Origin: an uncultured Nonlabens sp.
GTDB taxonomy: Bacteria > Bacteroidota > Bacteroidia > Flavobacteriales > Flavobacteriaceae
NCBI GenBank assembly: GCA_947491755.1
Contig: CANLKV010000002.1
Span: 868,001 to 932,000 of the forward strand
Direction of reading: 5' to 3'
DNA length: 64,000 bases
The notes under the pieces were generated by a model that was given only the letters and a program-made list of their open reading frames with translations, was not told the DNA's origin and made no database searches. The position numbers were made by a program, and so were the translations under genes. Below are positions 17,779-26,739 of the stretch, one piece after another; within the stretch, counting starts at the first letter, position 1, and every line of letters starts with the position of its first letter.

Positions 17779-20400
17779 ATGAAGTCACAACAGATACGAC
17801 AGACCTTTCTAGATTTTTTCAATCAAAAACAACACGAGATCGTCGCCAGCGCGCCCATGGTGATAAAAAATGATCCTACCCTGATGTTTACCAATGCTGG
17901 GATGAATCAATTTAAAGAATATTTTTTGGGCATCAGCGAACCTAAAAATAATCGAGTCACTGACACACAAAAATGTTTGCGAGTAAGCGGTAAGCACAAC
18001 GATCTGGAAGAAGTAGGAGTAGACACGTACCATCATACCATGTTTGAGATGCTGGGTAATTGGAGTTTTGGCGATTACTTTAAGAAGGAAGCCATCGCCT
18101 GGGCATGGGAATTACTAACCGAGATCTATAAAATTGACAAAAACTGCATCTATGTGACCATATTTGAAGGAGATGCAAGCGAAAACCTGCAGCGAGACAC
18201 AGAGGCCTATGACTACTGGGCTGCGCTAATTGATTCCGACCGTATTCTCAATGGAAATAAGAAAGATAACTTTTGGGAGATGGGCGATCAAGGGCCCTGT
18301 GGTCCTTGCTCTGAAATTCATGTGGATTTGCGCAGTGATGCTGATAAAGCAAGCGTCGATGGTGCCAAACTGGTAAATGCAGACCACCCGCAGGTTGTTG
18401 AAATATGGAACCTGGTTTTTATGCAATACAACCGCATGGCCGATGGTTCCCTTAAAAACTTACCAGCCCAACATGTGGATACTGGTATGGGATTTGAGCG
18501 TCTTGCCATGGTATTGCAAGGCAAGCAATCTAATTATGATACGGATGTTTTCCAACCGCTTATAAGAGAAATCGAGACCATCACTGGCGCTACATACGGC
18601 AAGGAAGAAGCAAACGACATTGCCATACGTGTAATTGCAGATCACGTAAGAGCCGTTTCATTTTCTATTGCAGATGGTCAACTGCCCTCTAATACAGGTG
18701 CGGGATATGTAATACGTCGCATATTGCGCCGTGCGATACGGTATGGATTTACTTACCTAGATAAAAAAGAGCCTTTTATCTTTATGCTGGTCAATACTCT
18801 AGCGCACCAGATGGGCGATGCGTTCCCAGAACTGAAATCACAGAAGGATCTCATTACCAACGTGATCCAGGAGGAGGAACAATCATTCCTGCGCACATTA
18901 GATCAAGGATTGATCTTACTAGACAGCATGATAAGTAATGCAAAAGCAACGGGCACAACTCGCATAGATGGAGCTAAAGCTTTTGAACTCTATGATACCT
19001 TTGGGTTCCCGATCGACTTGACCAGCTTAATATTAAGAGAGAAAGGGATTACTCTAGACGAGGCTGGTTTTGAGAAATCCATGCAAGAACAAAAAGAACG
19101 TTCTCGAGCAGCAAGCGCCTCTACCACTAGTGACTGGACGGTACTGCGTACAGATGCGGTACAGGAATTTATAGGCTACGACCGCCTTGAGGCAGAAGTG
19201 TTTCTATCCAAATACCGCAAGGTGTCTTCTAAAAAAGAAGGAGAGCAATACCAACTTGTCTTTAACATGACTCCTTTTTATGGAGAAAGCGGTGGACAAA
19301 CAGGCGATAAAGGTTACCTAGAAAGCGCTAGCGGTGATACTGTGTACATTATAGATACCAAAAAGGAAAATGGCCAGACCGTTCATATTACTAAAAACCT
19401 TCCTAAAGAATTAAATGGCAGGTATCGTGCGATCGTTGATGCAAAACAGCGCCACCGTACCGCATCAAATCATACGGCTACTCACCTATTACACCAGGCA
19501 TTGCGCAAGGTACTGGGATCTCATGTAGAGCAAAAAGGATCTATGGTACGCAGTGCCTCCTTGCGATTTGACTTTTCTCATTTTTCAAAAATGACTACAG
19601 ATCAACTGGACCAGGTAGAGCAATTTGTAAATGCCAGAATAGCAGAACGATTAGCTCTCGAAGAAAATCGCAACAATAGCTATGAAGCTGCCATTAAAGA
19701 TGGAGCGATTGCTCTCTTTGGTGAAAAATATGGCGATGTGGTGCGTACTATAAAATTTGGTAGCAGTCATGAATTATGTGGCGGTACGCATGTAAATAAC
19801 ACGGCAGATATATGGCATTTTAAAATCAAGAGCGAAAGTGCTGTTGCCGCAGGAATACGTCGTATAGAGGCCATTACAGGAGATGCCGTTTTAAAATATT
19901 TTGAAGAGCAAGATCAAACACTTGAGCAAGTTAAAACAGTTCTAAAATTAACTAATCAACATCCTGCAGACTCTGTACAAGCCTTGCAAGAGGAGAATGC
20001 AGCGCTCAAAAAAGAAATAGAACAACTATTAAAAGATAAGGCGGGTAATTTAAAAGGTGATTTAATAGCCTCCGCTACCACTATTAATGATGTTCAGTTT
20101 ATTGCAACAGCGACAGATTTAGATACCAAATCCATCAAAGATCTTGCTTTTGAAATTGATCGCGAGGTGAACAACCTGTTCATGATCATAGGGTCTCAAG
20201 CAGATGGTAAGGCGACACTTACTCTTATCATAAGTAAAAATCTGGTAGAAGAGCGCCACCTCAACGCTGGGGCAATCATACGTGAGTTAGGAAAGCATAT
20301 CCAGGGCGGTGGCGGTGGCCAGCCACATTTTGCAACGGCTGGTGGTAAAAACCCCTCTGGGATCAACGCGGCGCTTGAAGCCGCAAAAAGTTATTTATAA
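17779..20400 (+). CDS. alaS: Alanyl-tRNA synthetase
   Basis: Class II synthetase charging tRNA-Ala, 873 residues, usual bacterial length. Visible are the catalytic domain with [42 protein letters not shown] motif 2 residues and [14 protein letters not shown] (motif 3, about residues 237-250), the editing domain with [18 protein letters not shown] and ELCGGTHV (HxxxH and CxxxH zinc ligands), and the C-terminal glycine-rich [14 protein letters not shown] in the C-Ala domain. ATG at 17779. The RDD gene follows by 6 nt and is probably cotranscribed. Confidence 0.97.
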   Translation: MKSQQIRQTFLDFFNQKQHEIVASAPMVIKNDPTLMFTNAGMNQFKEYFLGISEPKNNRVTDTQKCLRVSGKHNDLEEVGVDTYHHTMFEMLGNWSFGDYFKKEAIAWAWELLTEIYKIDKNCIYVTIFEGDASENLQRDTEAYDYWAALIDSDRILNGNKKDNFWEMGDQGPCGPCSEIHVDLRSDADKASVDGAKLVNADHPQVVEIWNLVFMQYNRMADGSLKNLPAQHVDTGMGFERLAMVLQGKQSNYDTDVFQPLIREIETITGATYGKEEANDIAIRVIADHVRAVSFSIADGQLPSNTGAGYVIRRILRRAIRYGFTYLDKKEPFIFMLVNTLAHQMGDAFPELKSQKDLITNVIQEEEQSFLRTLDQGLILLDSMISNAKATGTTRIDGAKAFELYDTFGFPIDLTSLILREKGITLDEAGFEKSMQEQKERSRAASASTTSDWTVLRTDAVQEFIGYDRLEAEVFLSKYRKVSSKKEGEQYQLVFNMTPFYGESGGQTGDKGYLESASGDTVYIIDTKKENGQTVHITKNLPKELNGRYRAIVDAKQRHRTASNHTATHLLHQALRKVLGSHVEQKGSMVRSASLRFDFSHFSKMTTDQLDQVEQFVNARIAERLALEENRNNSYEAAIKDGAIALFGEKYGDVVRTIKFGSSHELCGGTHVNNTADIWHFKIKSESAVAAGIRRIEAITGDAVLKYFEEQDQTLEQVKTVLKLTNQHPADSVQALQEENAALKKEIEQLLKDKAGNLKGDLIASATTINDVQFIATATDLDTKSIKDLAFEIDREVNNLFMIIGSQADGKATLTLIISKNLVEERHLNAGAIIRELGKHIQGGGGGQPHFATAGGKNPSGINAALEAAKSYL

Positions 20401-20406
20401 CCCAAT

Positions 20407-20976
20407 ATGGAACCAGAACACTGGAGTCATGACCGGCAAACAAACGATCACGAGGAGCGTGTTTACAAAGGGTTTTACCCGCGTCTAGGAGCGTTTTTGC
20501 TGGACACACTATTTGTGGGAATTCCTGTGGCTTTAGCGAGTTATTATAACCTAAACGATCTACGTAGTTTCTGGTTGTGGTTAGTGCTTACTTTTATTTC
20601 AATAGCTTACAAGCCTTTTTTAGAAGGTGCGTACGGAGCTACTTGGGGCAAAATGATCCTACAAATGCGCGTGGTAGATTATAATGGAGAGCCTATCAAT
20701 ACTTTCCAGGCTCTATTGCGCAGTATTTTTACCATCAGTCAGGGAATTATTAATATCCCTATTTATTATTTTATTTTCCATGACCATGTATTGCTCGCAA
20801 CAGATGGTTTTTTTGAATTTAATACCGTGCTCAACGATCGTTTTTCTGCCTTGAGCATTATTTCATCAATCACCAGTGCCATTCTAGTGGTAGAGGTGCT
20901 CTTGCTAGTAACTGACCCACCTTACTGGCGATCTCTACACGATCGTATTGCAAAAACTACGGTGGTAGCAGCTTAA
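20407..20976 (+). CDS. RDD-family membrane protein
   Basis: A 189-residue integral membrane protein. The RDD signature is recognisable: YPRLGAFLLDTLFVGIPVALA (R and D in the first helix), YGATWGKMILQMRVVD (GxTxGKxxxxxRVVD) and LHDRIAKTTVV at the C-terminus. Four hydrophobic segments are predicted. RDD proteins are of unclear transport or antiporter function. It follows alaS closely. Confidence 0.85.
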   Translation: MEPEHWSHDRQTNDHEERVYKGFYPRLGAFLLDTLFVGIPVALASYYNLNDLRSFWLWLVLTFISIAYKPFLEGAYGATWGKMILQMRVVDYNGEPINTFQALLRSIFTISQGIINIPIYYFIFHDHVLLATDGFFEFNTVLNDRFSALSIISSITSAILVVEVLLLVTDPPYWRSLHDRIAKTTVVAA

Positions 20977-21051
20977 ATAATTATAAAGCTTGTAAAACTT
21001 ATAACGCTTGTTGCTGGGTCGTTTTATTACTTTTGATAAGAGCAATTGCTT

Positions 21052-21966
21052 ATGAAGTTTACCACCAGCTTTTCCATAGCCAGGCATCCACAGCCGATAG
21101 ACCACAGCGCATCCATTGTGCTGCTGGGCAGTTGTTTTTCACAACACATAGGCGATCGGCTAGCGTACTATGGTTTTGACACGCTAGTCAACCCCTTTGG
21201 TACGTTATTCAATCCGTATAGTATGGCTGTGTTGGTAGAAAAATCGGTAGCACAAAATTTTCTACCCAGCGATATTTCTGGAACCTATAGTTACCTTGCT
21301 CATTCTGACTGTAACGGCTATAATGCCGCATCTACACTTAAAAATTTGCAGCGTGCCGGCACAACACTACAGCACAAACTGGCCACATCCAGTCACTTGA
21401 TTATCACACTGGGTACTGCATGGGTTTACAAGCTTAAAGAAAATGGTTCTATTGTTGCTAATTGCCACCAGCAACCCCAGCAACTCTTCAACAAGGAGCT
21501 CTTATCTATTGAGGATATCGTGACAGCTCTCAAAAAGATGGAGGCAGCAGCACGTGTTGCAGCTCCTGACATCAAAATGATCTATACGCTGTCACCAGTG
21601 CGGCATATTAAGGATGGTATGGTTGAAAATACCCGCAGTAAGTCGCGTTTGCACGAGGCCATCCAGCAGCATTGCCAGCAAACGAGCGGTTATTACTTTC
21701 CTGCTTATGAGATTTTGATGGACGAGTTACGAGATTATAGGTTTTATGATCGTGATATGCTACATCCTAATGATATTGCAGTGGATTATGTGTGGGCACG
21801 CTTCCGCGAAAGCGTAATTAACACCAGCACCACGCCAGCTATCAACGCCATAGAAAAATATCGCAAACTGCACGCACACCGTCCAAAAAATAAAGCCACT
21901 CATGAGATGCAAGTGAAGGAAGCCTTACAAAAGCTTCAAACTAAATTCCCATCGATAATGATATGA
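21052..21966 (+). CDS. GSCFA-domain protein
   Basis: A 304-residue protein with LLGSCFSQHIGDRL near residues 26-39, the motif for which the GSCFA family is named, followed by NPFGTLFNPYS, LGTAWVYK and TLSPVRHIKDG and a HPND motif near residue 240 (MLHPNDIAVDYVW). The family resembles SGNH/GDSL hydrolases, with S in GSCFS and D/H in HPND as likely catalytic positions; its substrate is not known. I chose ATG at 21052. A one-mismatch copy of the dispersed palindrome at 21800-21813 encodes RFRES here. Its TGA overlaps the ATG of the next reading frame (ATGA at 21963-21966). Confidence 0.87.
   Translation: MKFTTSFSIARHPQPIDHSASIVLLGSCFSQHIGDRLAYYGFDTLVNPFGTLFNPYSMAVLVEKSVAQNFLPSDISGTYSYLAHSDCNGYNAASTLKNLQRAGTTLQHKLATSSHLIITLGTAWVYKLKENGSIVANCHQQPQQLFNKELLSIEDIVTALKKMEAAARVAAPDIKMIYTLSPVRHIKDGMVENTRSKSRLHEAIQQHCQQTSGYYFPAYEILMDELRDYRFYDRDMLHPNDIAVDYVWARFRESVINTSTTPAINAIEKYRKLHAHRPKNKATHEMQVKEALQKLQTKFPSIMI
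21800..21813. repeat. Dispersed palindrome, variant (GSCFA gene)
   Basis: GCTTCCGCGAAAGC, one base from the exact 14-mer, in coding sequence, read as RFRES. The palindrome is broken at one pair. Confidence 0.7.
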
Positions 21967-22589
21967 CCCGATCTATTTAAACCATCCTTGCAACTATTGC
22001 TGGAACACTCGCACTAGTATTTGCAGTTGATTACTATCACACTAGAGACAAGGAACAGCAGGAGCTGCTCGCACAAACCTCATTGATTGAAAAGCAAGTG
22101 CAAAACGTACGTAAACTAGTGGTGACGGAGGCGCGGTATGCAAAAATTTATACCTACCAGAACACCAGCTCTTATGGCTGGGATTTTTTTAAAAGTAGAA
22201 AAACAGCTCTTATAAGTTCAAATGCGGCAGTTACCATCGCTTTTGACTTGAAAAAAATGAATTTTCAACTGGATGCTCAACGTAAAAAGATTGTCATATT
22301 AAACGTCCCGCCACCAGAAATAAGTATTGATCCTAATTTGACTTATTACCGTATCGAGAACGGGTTGATCAATAAATTTGAGGCTGGTGATCTTAATAGA
22401 ATTAAAGGTTTGGTAACTAAAGATCTAGAACGCATCTTGAGCAATAGTGCTATTGTAAACAACGCACAGAATCGGCTTTTTAGTGAATTGAGCCAGATTT
22501 ATATACTGGCGGGTAGTATGGGGTGGTCATTAGAACACGACGGGACTCTTATTGATAGTGAGGCGACCTGGCAAAAAGCGCTGGATTGA
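21963..22589 (+). pseudogene. DUF4230-family gene with in-frame stop at codon 6
   Basis: An ATG at 21963 overlaps the GSCFA stop (ATGA) and reads MTRSI, then TAA at 21978-21980. The same frame then continues without a stop to 22589, first as a membrane-helix-like stretch (TILATIAGTLALVFAVDYYH) and then as the DUF4230 domain (KLVVTEARYAKIYTYQNTSSY, VTIAFDLKKMNFQLD, PPPEISIDPNLTYYRIENG, LAGSMGWSL). Without the TAA it would be 208 residues. The natural start, membrane anchor and domain are all in one frame, so a single-base nonsense change is the simplest reading. Restart at the TTG at 22083 (168 residues) would drop the anchor. A sequencing error is also possible. Confidence 0.8.
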
Positions 22590-22668
22590 GTAGAAAATAG
22601 TGCTAAAAAGTAAATCCCGATAGCATTGCTGCCTACGGGACTTATCATCATTAACCAAAACTAAATTT

Positions 22669-23145
22669 TCAATTCTTTCTAGGCGATCGTTTGTCACGAG
22701 AACTGTATTCTCTCAAGAGCTGTCTCCTGAAATCTACTTCGGCTTTTTTGAGCTGTAAAAAACGATTGGGGCCTATAATATTTATAATTTTTCTGTGACG
22801 GGATTCAAAGTTGGACTCATTCAAACTCTTTTCTATCGCAAACATTTGATCTACATAGTCCTGTGCTTGATCTACCGTCATGGTTTCAAAATTTTTGGCC
22901 ATATCATACATCAATTTCTTCTTTGCAATTTTAAGCTCATTGCGTTCGTCCTTAATGTCATTAAAAATGGGCCAGAATTTTTGTGCCTCATCAGATGATA
23001 GCTCCAGTGCTTTAGTAAGAAAAGAAACCTCCATGGCTTCAATTTTATCTGTTGCTGTGCGTACCTCTTCATAGCTGGTTTTCATTACCTGTCCTATAGA
23101 GGTAATGGACCATAAAATAGCAATATAACAAGCTACACTTTTCAT
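22669..23145 (-). CDS. Secreted helical protein of a sigma-factor operon (Spy/CpxP-like layout)
   Basis: A 158-residue protein with a signal peptide (MKSVACYIAILWSITSIGQV) and a largely helical, charged remainder: LTKALELSSDEAQKFWPIFNDIKDERNELK, FETMTVDQAQDYVDQMF, RHRKIINIIGPNRFLQLKKAE. The order of an LSSDEAxxFWPxY-type segment followed by paired helices resembles periplasmic Spy/CpxP-type proteins and the proteins often called 'sensor of ECF-type sigma factor' in flavobacteria. Its start overlaps the upstream anti-sigma candidate by 4 nt (23142-23145). It may sense envelope stress; this is inferred from the operon. Confidence 0.7.
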   Translation of the reverse strand: MKSVACYIAILWSITSIGQVMKTSYEEVRTATDKIEAMEVSFLTKALELSSDEAQKFWPIFNDIKDERNELKIAKKKLMYDMAKNFETMTVDQAQDYVDQMFAIEKSLNESNFESRHRKIINIIGPNRFLQLKKAEVDFRRQLLREYSSRDKRSPRKN

Positions 23146-23819
23146 TCTTCAATCATTTGGTTCATTTCAATCTCGTCCGCTAGATAATCTAATAAAAACT
23201 CGTTATCCACAGGTACAACTTCCAGACTCGTATCATTGAGAGCAGCATTGTCAGAAAATAGAATGTCCATTGCATCGTTATCAATGGTAAAATTACTTTC
23301 TGCTATATACAGCTCTAGTTCTTCATCTTTAAGATCGTCAAAACTCATACTCGTATCTGTCCATAAACCATCAATTGTGATTAAAGCAACGATGGCAGCA
23401 GCGACTGCAAGCATAGGCATTACCCATGACGGCACCCGTGAATCCATCTGGATCACTCTAGGTTCCATCACTTTATCTACAACGCGATCTTCCAGATGAT
23501 CAAAATAACCAGACGGCGTGTTAAATCCAGCTGGCTTGCCAGTTATCGCAGCCTTATCCTGCTTTACTTGATGCATTACCTGGTTCTCTAATTGATCAAA
23601 GTAACCTGATGGGACGCTATAACCGTGCTTGTTATGAGTACTTATGCTCTGGACGATTCTTTCATCCAGCGCATCAAAATAGTGGTAAGGCACAGAAAAA
23701 GAAGCCTGGGACTGCGATGACTGCTGCATCGCTTGATCCAGTTTACGATCCATAGTGTCTTTGAAGTAACCCGCGGGCACAGCAAAGCCTAAATCGATAT
23801 GACTTTTTTTCTTTTTCAT
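23142..23819 (-). CDS. Putative anti-sigma factor with four PxGYFD repeats
   Basis: This 225-residue protein follows an ECF sigma gene by 30 nt. Residues 1-120 hold four similar units: VPAGYFKDTMDRKL (14-27), VPYHYFDALDERIV (43-56), VPSGYFDQLENQVM (69-82) and TPSGYFDHLEDRVV (101-114). One membrane helix follows (WVMPMLAVAAAIVALITI, about 132-149), then an acidic C-terminal domain (about 155-225) predicted to be periplasmic. The layout of cytoplasmic N-terminus, one helix and extracytoplasmic tail is that of an anti-sigma factor, but no zinc-binding ZAS motif is visible. I infer the function from context. Confidence 0.65.
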   Translation of the reverse strand: MKKKKSHIDLGFAVPAGYFKDTMDRKLDQAMQQSSQSQASFSVPYHYFDALDERIVQSISTHNKHGYSVPSGYFDQLENQVMHQVKQDKAAITGKPAGFNTPSGYFDHLEDRVVDKVMEPRVIQMDSRVPSWVMPMLAVAAAIVALITIDGLWTDTSMSFDDLKDEELELYIAESNFTIDNDAMDILFSDNAALNDTSLEVVPVDNEFLLDYLADEIEMNQMIEE

Positions 23820-23849
23820 AAAACTATGACTCTATTAGAGCGTAATGGT

Positions 23850-24401
23850 TTAATCATCTTTTAAGTAGCTTTCCACTTTCTTTGCAGCGATATGATAGCT
23901 GGATTTTACAGCCCCTTCACTCAACTCCAGTATATGCGCGATATCTTTAAACTTGATCTCGTCGTAGTAACGCATGTTAAAAATCTCACGTTGGCGATCT
24001 GGTAATCTGGCAAGTGCTTTTTGCAATTGCAGCTGTATCTCATCCCCAGTAAAATAGACATCTGCCTCCAGTTGTTGTACTAGATAATCTTGCATCTCTG
24101 CACTGTTTATATGTACAATCTTTGACTTTTTCTTTAAAAAAGTCATGCTTTCGTTATAAGCGATCCTAAACATCCACGTGGACAACTTACTATCACCTTT
24201 AAATTTAGGAAGGCCTCTATAAATTTTAATAAACACATTTTGTAAAACGTCATCTGCATCGTCATGACTTAAGACTAACTTGCGTATTTGCCAGTACAGC
24301 TGTTGTTGATTTTCTCTTACTAACAAACGGAAACCCTGGTCCACGGTGGCTGGGTTTTTGATCAAATTAATCAGATCGTTATCGCTGGTTATCGCACTCA
24401 T
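23850..24401 (-). CDS. ECF-family RNA polymerase sigma factor
   Basis: A 183-residue sigma-70 family protein of ECF size. Region 2 is seen as LSHDDADDVLQNVFIKIYRGL with KGDSKLSTWMFRIAYNES (about residues 45-85), and region 4 as LPDRQREIFNMRYYDEIKFKDIAHILELSEGAVKSSYHIA (about 133-172) with its helix-turn-helix. It heads a three-gene operon with the repeat-containing putative anti-sigma factor and a secreted helical protein, a design suited to envelope signalling. ATG at 24401. Confidence 0.93.
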   Translation of the reverse strand: MSAITSDNDLINLIKNPATVDQGFRLLVRENQQQLYWQIRKLVLSHDDADDVLQNVFIKIYRGLPKFKGDSKLSTWMFRIAYNESMTFLKKKSKIVHINSAEMQDYLVQQLEADVYFTGDEIQLQLQKALARLPDRQREIFNMRYYDEIKFKDIAHILELSEGAVKSSYHIAAKKVESYLKDD

Positions 24402-24517
24402 TAAATATTAGGACTTTTTTAAACTTAAATGGTTTAAAAACGTCTAAAATAAAAAACCTAGGGATACACATTCTTACTATTTGAAATTACTTCTACCTTT
24501 ACTTAAAAATTAAATTA

Positions 24518-25237
24518 ATGGAACTTTCAGAATACAAAAACACGCCTACCTTCCAGCCGCTTATCGAGGTGTCTCAAGATACTCGTGCTGCATTCTACCG
24601 CAAGACCTATGCGCATGTCGCACTTGCTACGTTACTATTTGTAGTCATAGAAACCGTCTTATTGCGCATTGATCCATTGGTTGATTTAATGTTATCCTTA
24701 ACCCAGGGATGGACCTGGTTGCTTGTCCTGGGAGCTTTCATGGTAGCAACAAACTATGCCGAAAAACTGGCGCATACCACGCATGATAAAACAAAGCAGT
24801 ATCTAGCCCTATTTTTATTTGTCCTGGCAGAAGCAGTAATTTTTGTACCCCTACTTTATATTGCCATCTACTATATTGATGGGGATTACTTTTCTATTGT
24901 TAACCAGGCCGCTATTATGACCCTAGCTTTATTTACTGGGTTAAGTGCTGTCGTATTGATTACCAAAAAAGATTTTTCATTCCTACGCACTTTTTTGACC
25001 ATAGGCTTTTTTATTGCGGTAGCCGCTATTATTGCGGGAATGCTGTTTGGTTTTAATCTAGGTCTAGTTTTCAGTGCGGGAATGATCGTGCTTGCATCTG
25101 CAACCATACTCTATCAAACCTCACAGCTTGTACATCAATATACTACGGATCAATATGTAGGAGCTTCCTTAGGTTTATTTGCATCGCTCATGCTGTTATT
25201 TTGGTATATATTGAGCATCTTTATGTCTAATGATTAA
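24518..25237 (+). CDS. Bax inhibitor-1/YccA-family membrane protein
   Basis: A 239-residue protein with seven hydrophobic helices. After a polar N-terminus with TRAAFYRKTYAHVALATLLF, the helices include WTWLLVLGAFMVAT, YLALFLFVLAEAVIFVPLLYIA, AAIMTLALFTGLSAVVLIT, FLTIGFFIAVAAIIAGMLFG and LGLFASLMLLFWYILSIF. This matches the Bax inhibitor-1/YccA (LFG) family, calcium-leak or protease-modulating inner membrane proteins. The peptidase gene begins directly after its stop. Confidence 0.88.
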   Translation: MELSEYKNTPTFQPLIEVSQDTRAAFYRKTYAHVALATLLFVVIETVLLRIDPLVDLMLSLTQGWTWLLVLGAFMVATNYAEKLAHTTHDKTKQYLALFLFVLAEAVIFVPLLYIAIYYIDGDYFSIVNQAAIMTLALFTGLSAVVLITKKDFSFLRTFLTIGFFIAVAAIIAGMLFGFNLGLVFSAGMIVLASATILYQTSQLVHQYTTDQYVGASLGLFASLMLLFWYILSIFMSND

Positions 25238-26065
25238 TTGTTTTTGCTCCCGCTTTTAAAAAATACCCAACAATGGCTCGCTCCTTATGCGTATGCCCTT
25301 GTTGGGTTTCTTATACTCGCAGTAGTCGTTCATTTTATATTAAGGTATTTACAAAATAAGAACGATTTCTTATGGTACCGGCATGCAATAAGCTGGAGGT
25401 GGTTATCGCTTTCGCGAAAGCGAATTCTCAAAACGTACCCTTTCTACACCCATCTTACCACCAGTTATAAGCGGCAGTTTGAACACCGCGTGGCTCGATT
25501 TATTGCGGATAAAAAATTTGAACACAGATCAAAATTACCCATCACTGACGAGCAAAAAATAGTACTGGCTTGCGTTGCTGTGCAACTTACCTTTGGTAGG
25601 AGACACTATTTACTAGAGCTACTTGACACCATTCTTTTGTTTGACGGCCCTTTTGAAAGTGCCGCAAATCAGCAACTACATAAAGGTGAGTATAATCCAC
25701 GTGCTAGGGTGCTAGCGCTCTCCTGGCCAGATGTCTTGCAGGGTCATCAAATCACGACTGATAATTACCATCTTGCCATCCATGAATTTACTCATGTCAT
25801 ACATATAGAAAGTGAACGCGTGGGACATATCGACGCTATGCGTTATCATAAGTACCATCAACATATTCTGGCCGCTCTCACCCTACCAGAGCTGCGCATC
25901 AAACTGGAACAATCGCTCTTTTTTAGAACCTATGCTTTTACAAATCAATATGAATTTATGGCGGTCCTAACCGAGTATTTTTTTGAGTCTCCAGTACGTT
26001 TCAAGGAAGAATTTCCGCAGTTGTTTTATTATTTAAAGAAAGCATTGTTGTACAAAGATGAATAG
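25238..26065 (+). CDS. MtfA-like zinc peptidase (M90 family)
   Basis: A 275-residue protein with an N-terminal membrane helix (YAYALVGFLILAVVVHFIL) and the glucose-regulated peptidase domain. Catalytic residues are in LAIHEFTHVIHIE (HExxH, about residue 183), with VQLTFG and SWPDVLQG also conserved. MtfA members process a few proteins and bind regulators such as Mlc in enterobacteria; the role here is unknown. The only early start is a TTG at 25238, immediately after the yccA-like stop, implying coupling. The palindrome at 25408-25421 encodes LSRKR in this gene. Confidence 0.85.
   Translation: MFLLPLLKNTQQWLAPYAYALVGFLILAVVVHFILRYLQNKNDFLWYRHAISWRWLSLSRKRILKTYPFYTHLTTSYKRQFEHRVARFIADKKFEHRSKLPITDEQKIVLACVAVQLTFGRRHYLLELLDTILLFDGPFESAANQQLHKGEYNPRARVLALSWPDVLQGHQITTDNYHLAIHEFTHVIHIESERVGHIDAMRYHKYHQHILAALTLPELRIKLEQSLFFRTYAFTNQYEFMAVLTEYFFESPVRFKEEFPQLFYYLKKALLYKDE
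25408..25421. repeat. 14-bp dispersed palindrome, copy 5 (inside mtfA-like gene)
   Basis: Exact GCTTTCGCGAAAGC in coding sequence, read as LSRKR just after the membrane helix. Confidence 0.9.
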
Positions 26066-26091
26066 CTTTTCTCTTTGAGTGAAACTCAAAA

Positions 26092-26637
26092 CTAAGATGT
26101 TACTGTAGAGACAACAGGCGCGTTGTACTGTAAGTCTTTTAAAATTTTTAAAGTAGATGCGATAGACAATTTAGGATGCGCAACACATGGATTTAATACA
26201 TCCTTATGCTTTTCTAATTGCCGCATTACTTCTAGAGCATGCTCCTGGTTACCTATATAGGAACTAGAAGAGGTAAACACACTTATTGATTGATCTACTA
26301 GCAATTGCAACTTGTTTTTTAATAAATTCCATGAAGAAATTCTAGCAGTAGGTGTTTGCAACAAACATCGATCAAGATAACATAAAATAGCCGTGGATTG
26401 CTCCTGTAGTATTTGATGTTGTATCTGTAATAGAAATGCATCTGTAGAATGTAGCAAAGTGACATGATCTTGCCTACTCACCTGGTTCAAATAGCACTCA
26501 CTTTTAAATTCAGGTTGTTGTTGTAATGTAGCTCTAGCGTTGATATAACTCAAAAAAACAAGGGTTCCTAAACAAGAGGCCTCATGAAGAGTCACTTGTG
26601 CCAAGGCTATCTGTCTACCTAACTGCTTGATCGTCAT
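26092..26637 (-). CDS. Uncharacterised 181-residue protein
   Basis: I do not recognise this protein. It has no signal peptide or membrane segment, is glutamine- and leucine-rich and mostly helical by inspection (TIKQLGRQIALAQVTLHEAS at the N-terminus, EHALEVMRQLEKHKDVLNP near residue 132), and contains five cysteines. The C-terminal quarter (HPKLSIASTLKILKDLQYN) might be a helical pair. It is read convergently with the mtfA-like gene. The frame is long for this region, has a plausible ATG at 26637 and no competing frame, so it is probably a real gene. Confidence 0.6.
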   Translation of the reverse strand: MTIKQLGRQIALAQVTLHEASCLGTLVFLSYINARATLQQQPEFKSECYLNQVSRQDHVTLLHSTDAFLLQIQHQILQEQSTAILCYLDRCLLQTPTARISSWNLLKNKLQLLVDQSISVFTSSSSYIGNQEHALEVMRQLEKHKDVLNPCVAHPKLSIASTLKILKDLQYNAPVVSTVTS

Positions 26638-26682
26638 AAAACCTTTTTTACCGATGATTGATAAAATTAAGCCCAGATAGGA

Positions 26683-26712
26683 GCAAAAAAAATACCCAAT
26701 AGTGGGTATTTT
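26683..26712 (-). terminator. Rho-independent terminator of ettA
   Basis: On the minus strand AAATACCCA pairs with TGGGTATTT around a 4-nt loop, followed by eight T. It lies about 30 nt after the ettA stop. The plus strand also has a T-run, so it can work in both directions. Confidence 0.85.
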
Positions 26713-26739
26713 TTACTTTATGGTATCTAAATAACTGAA

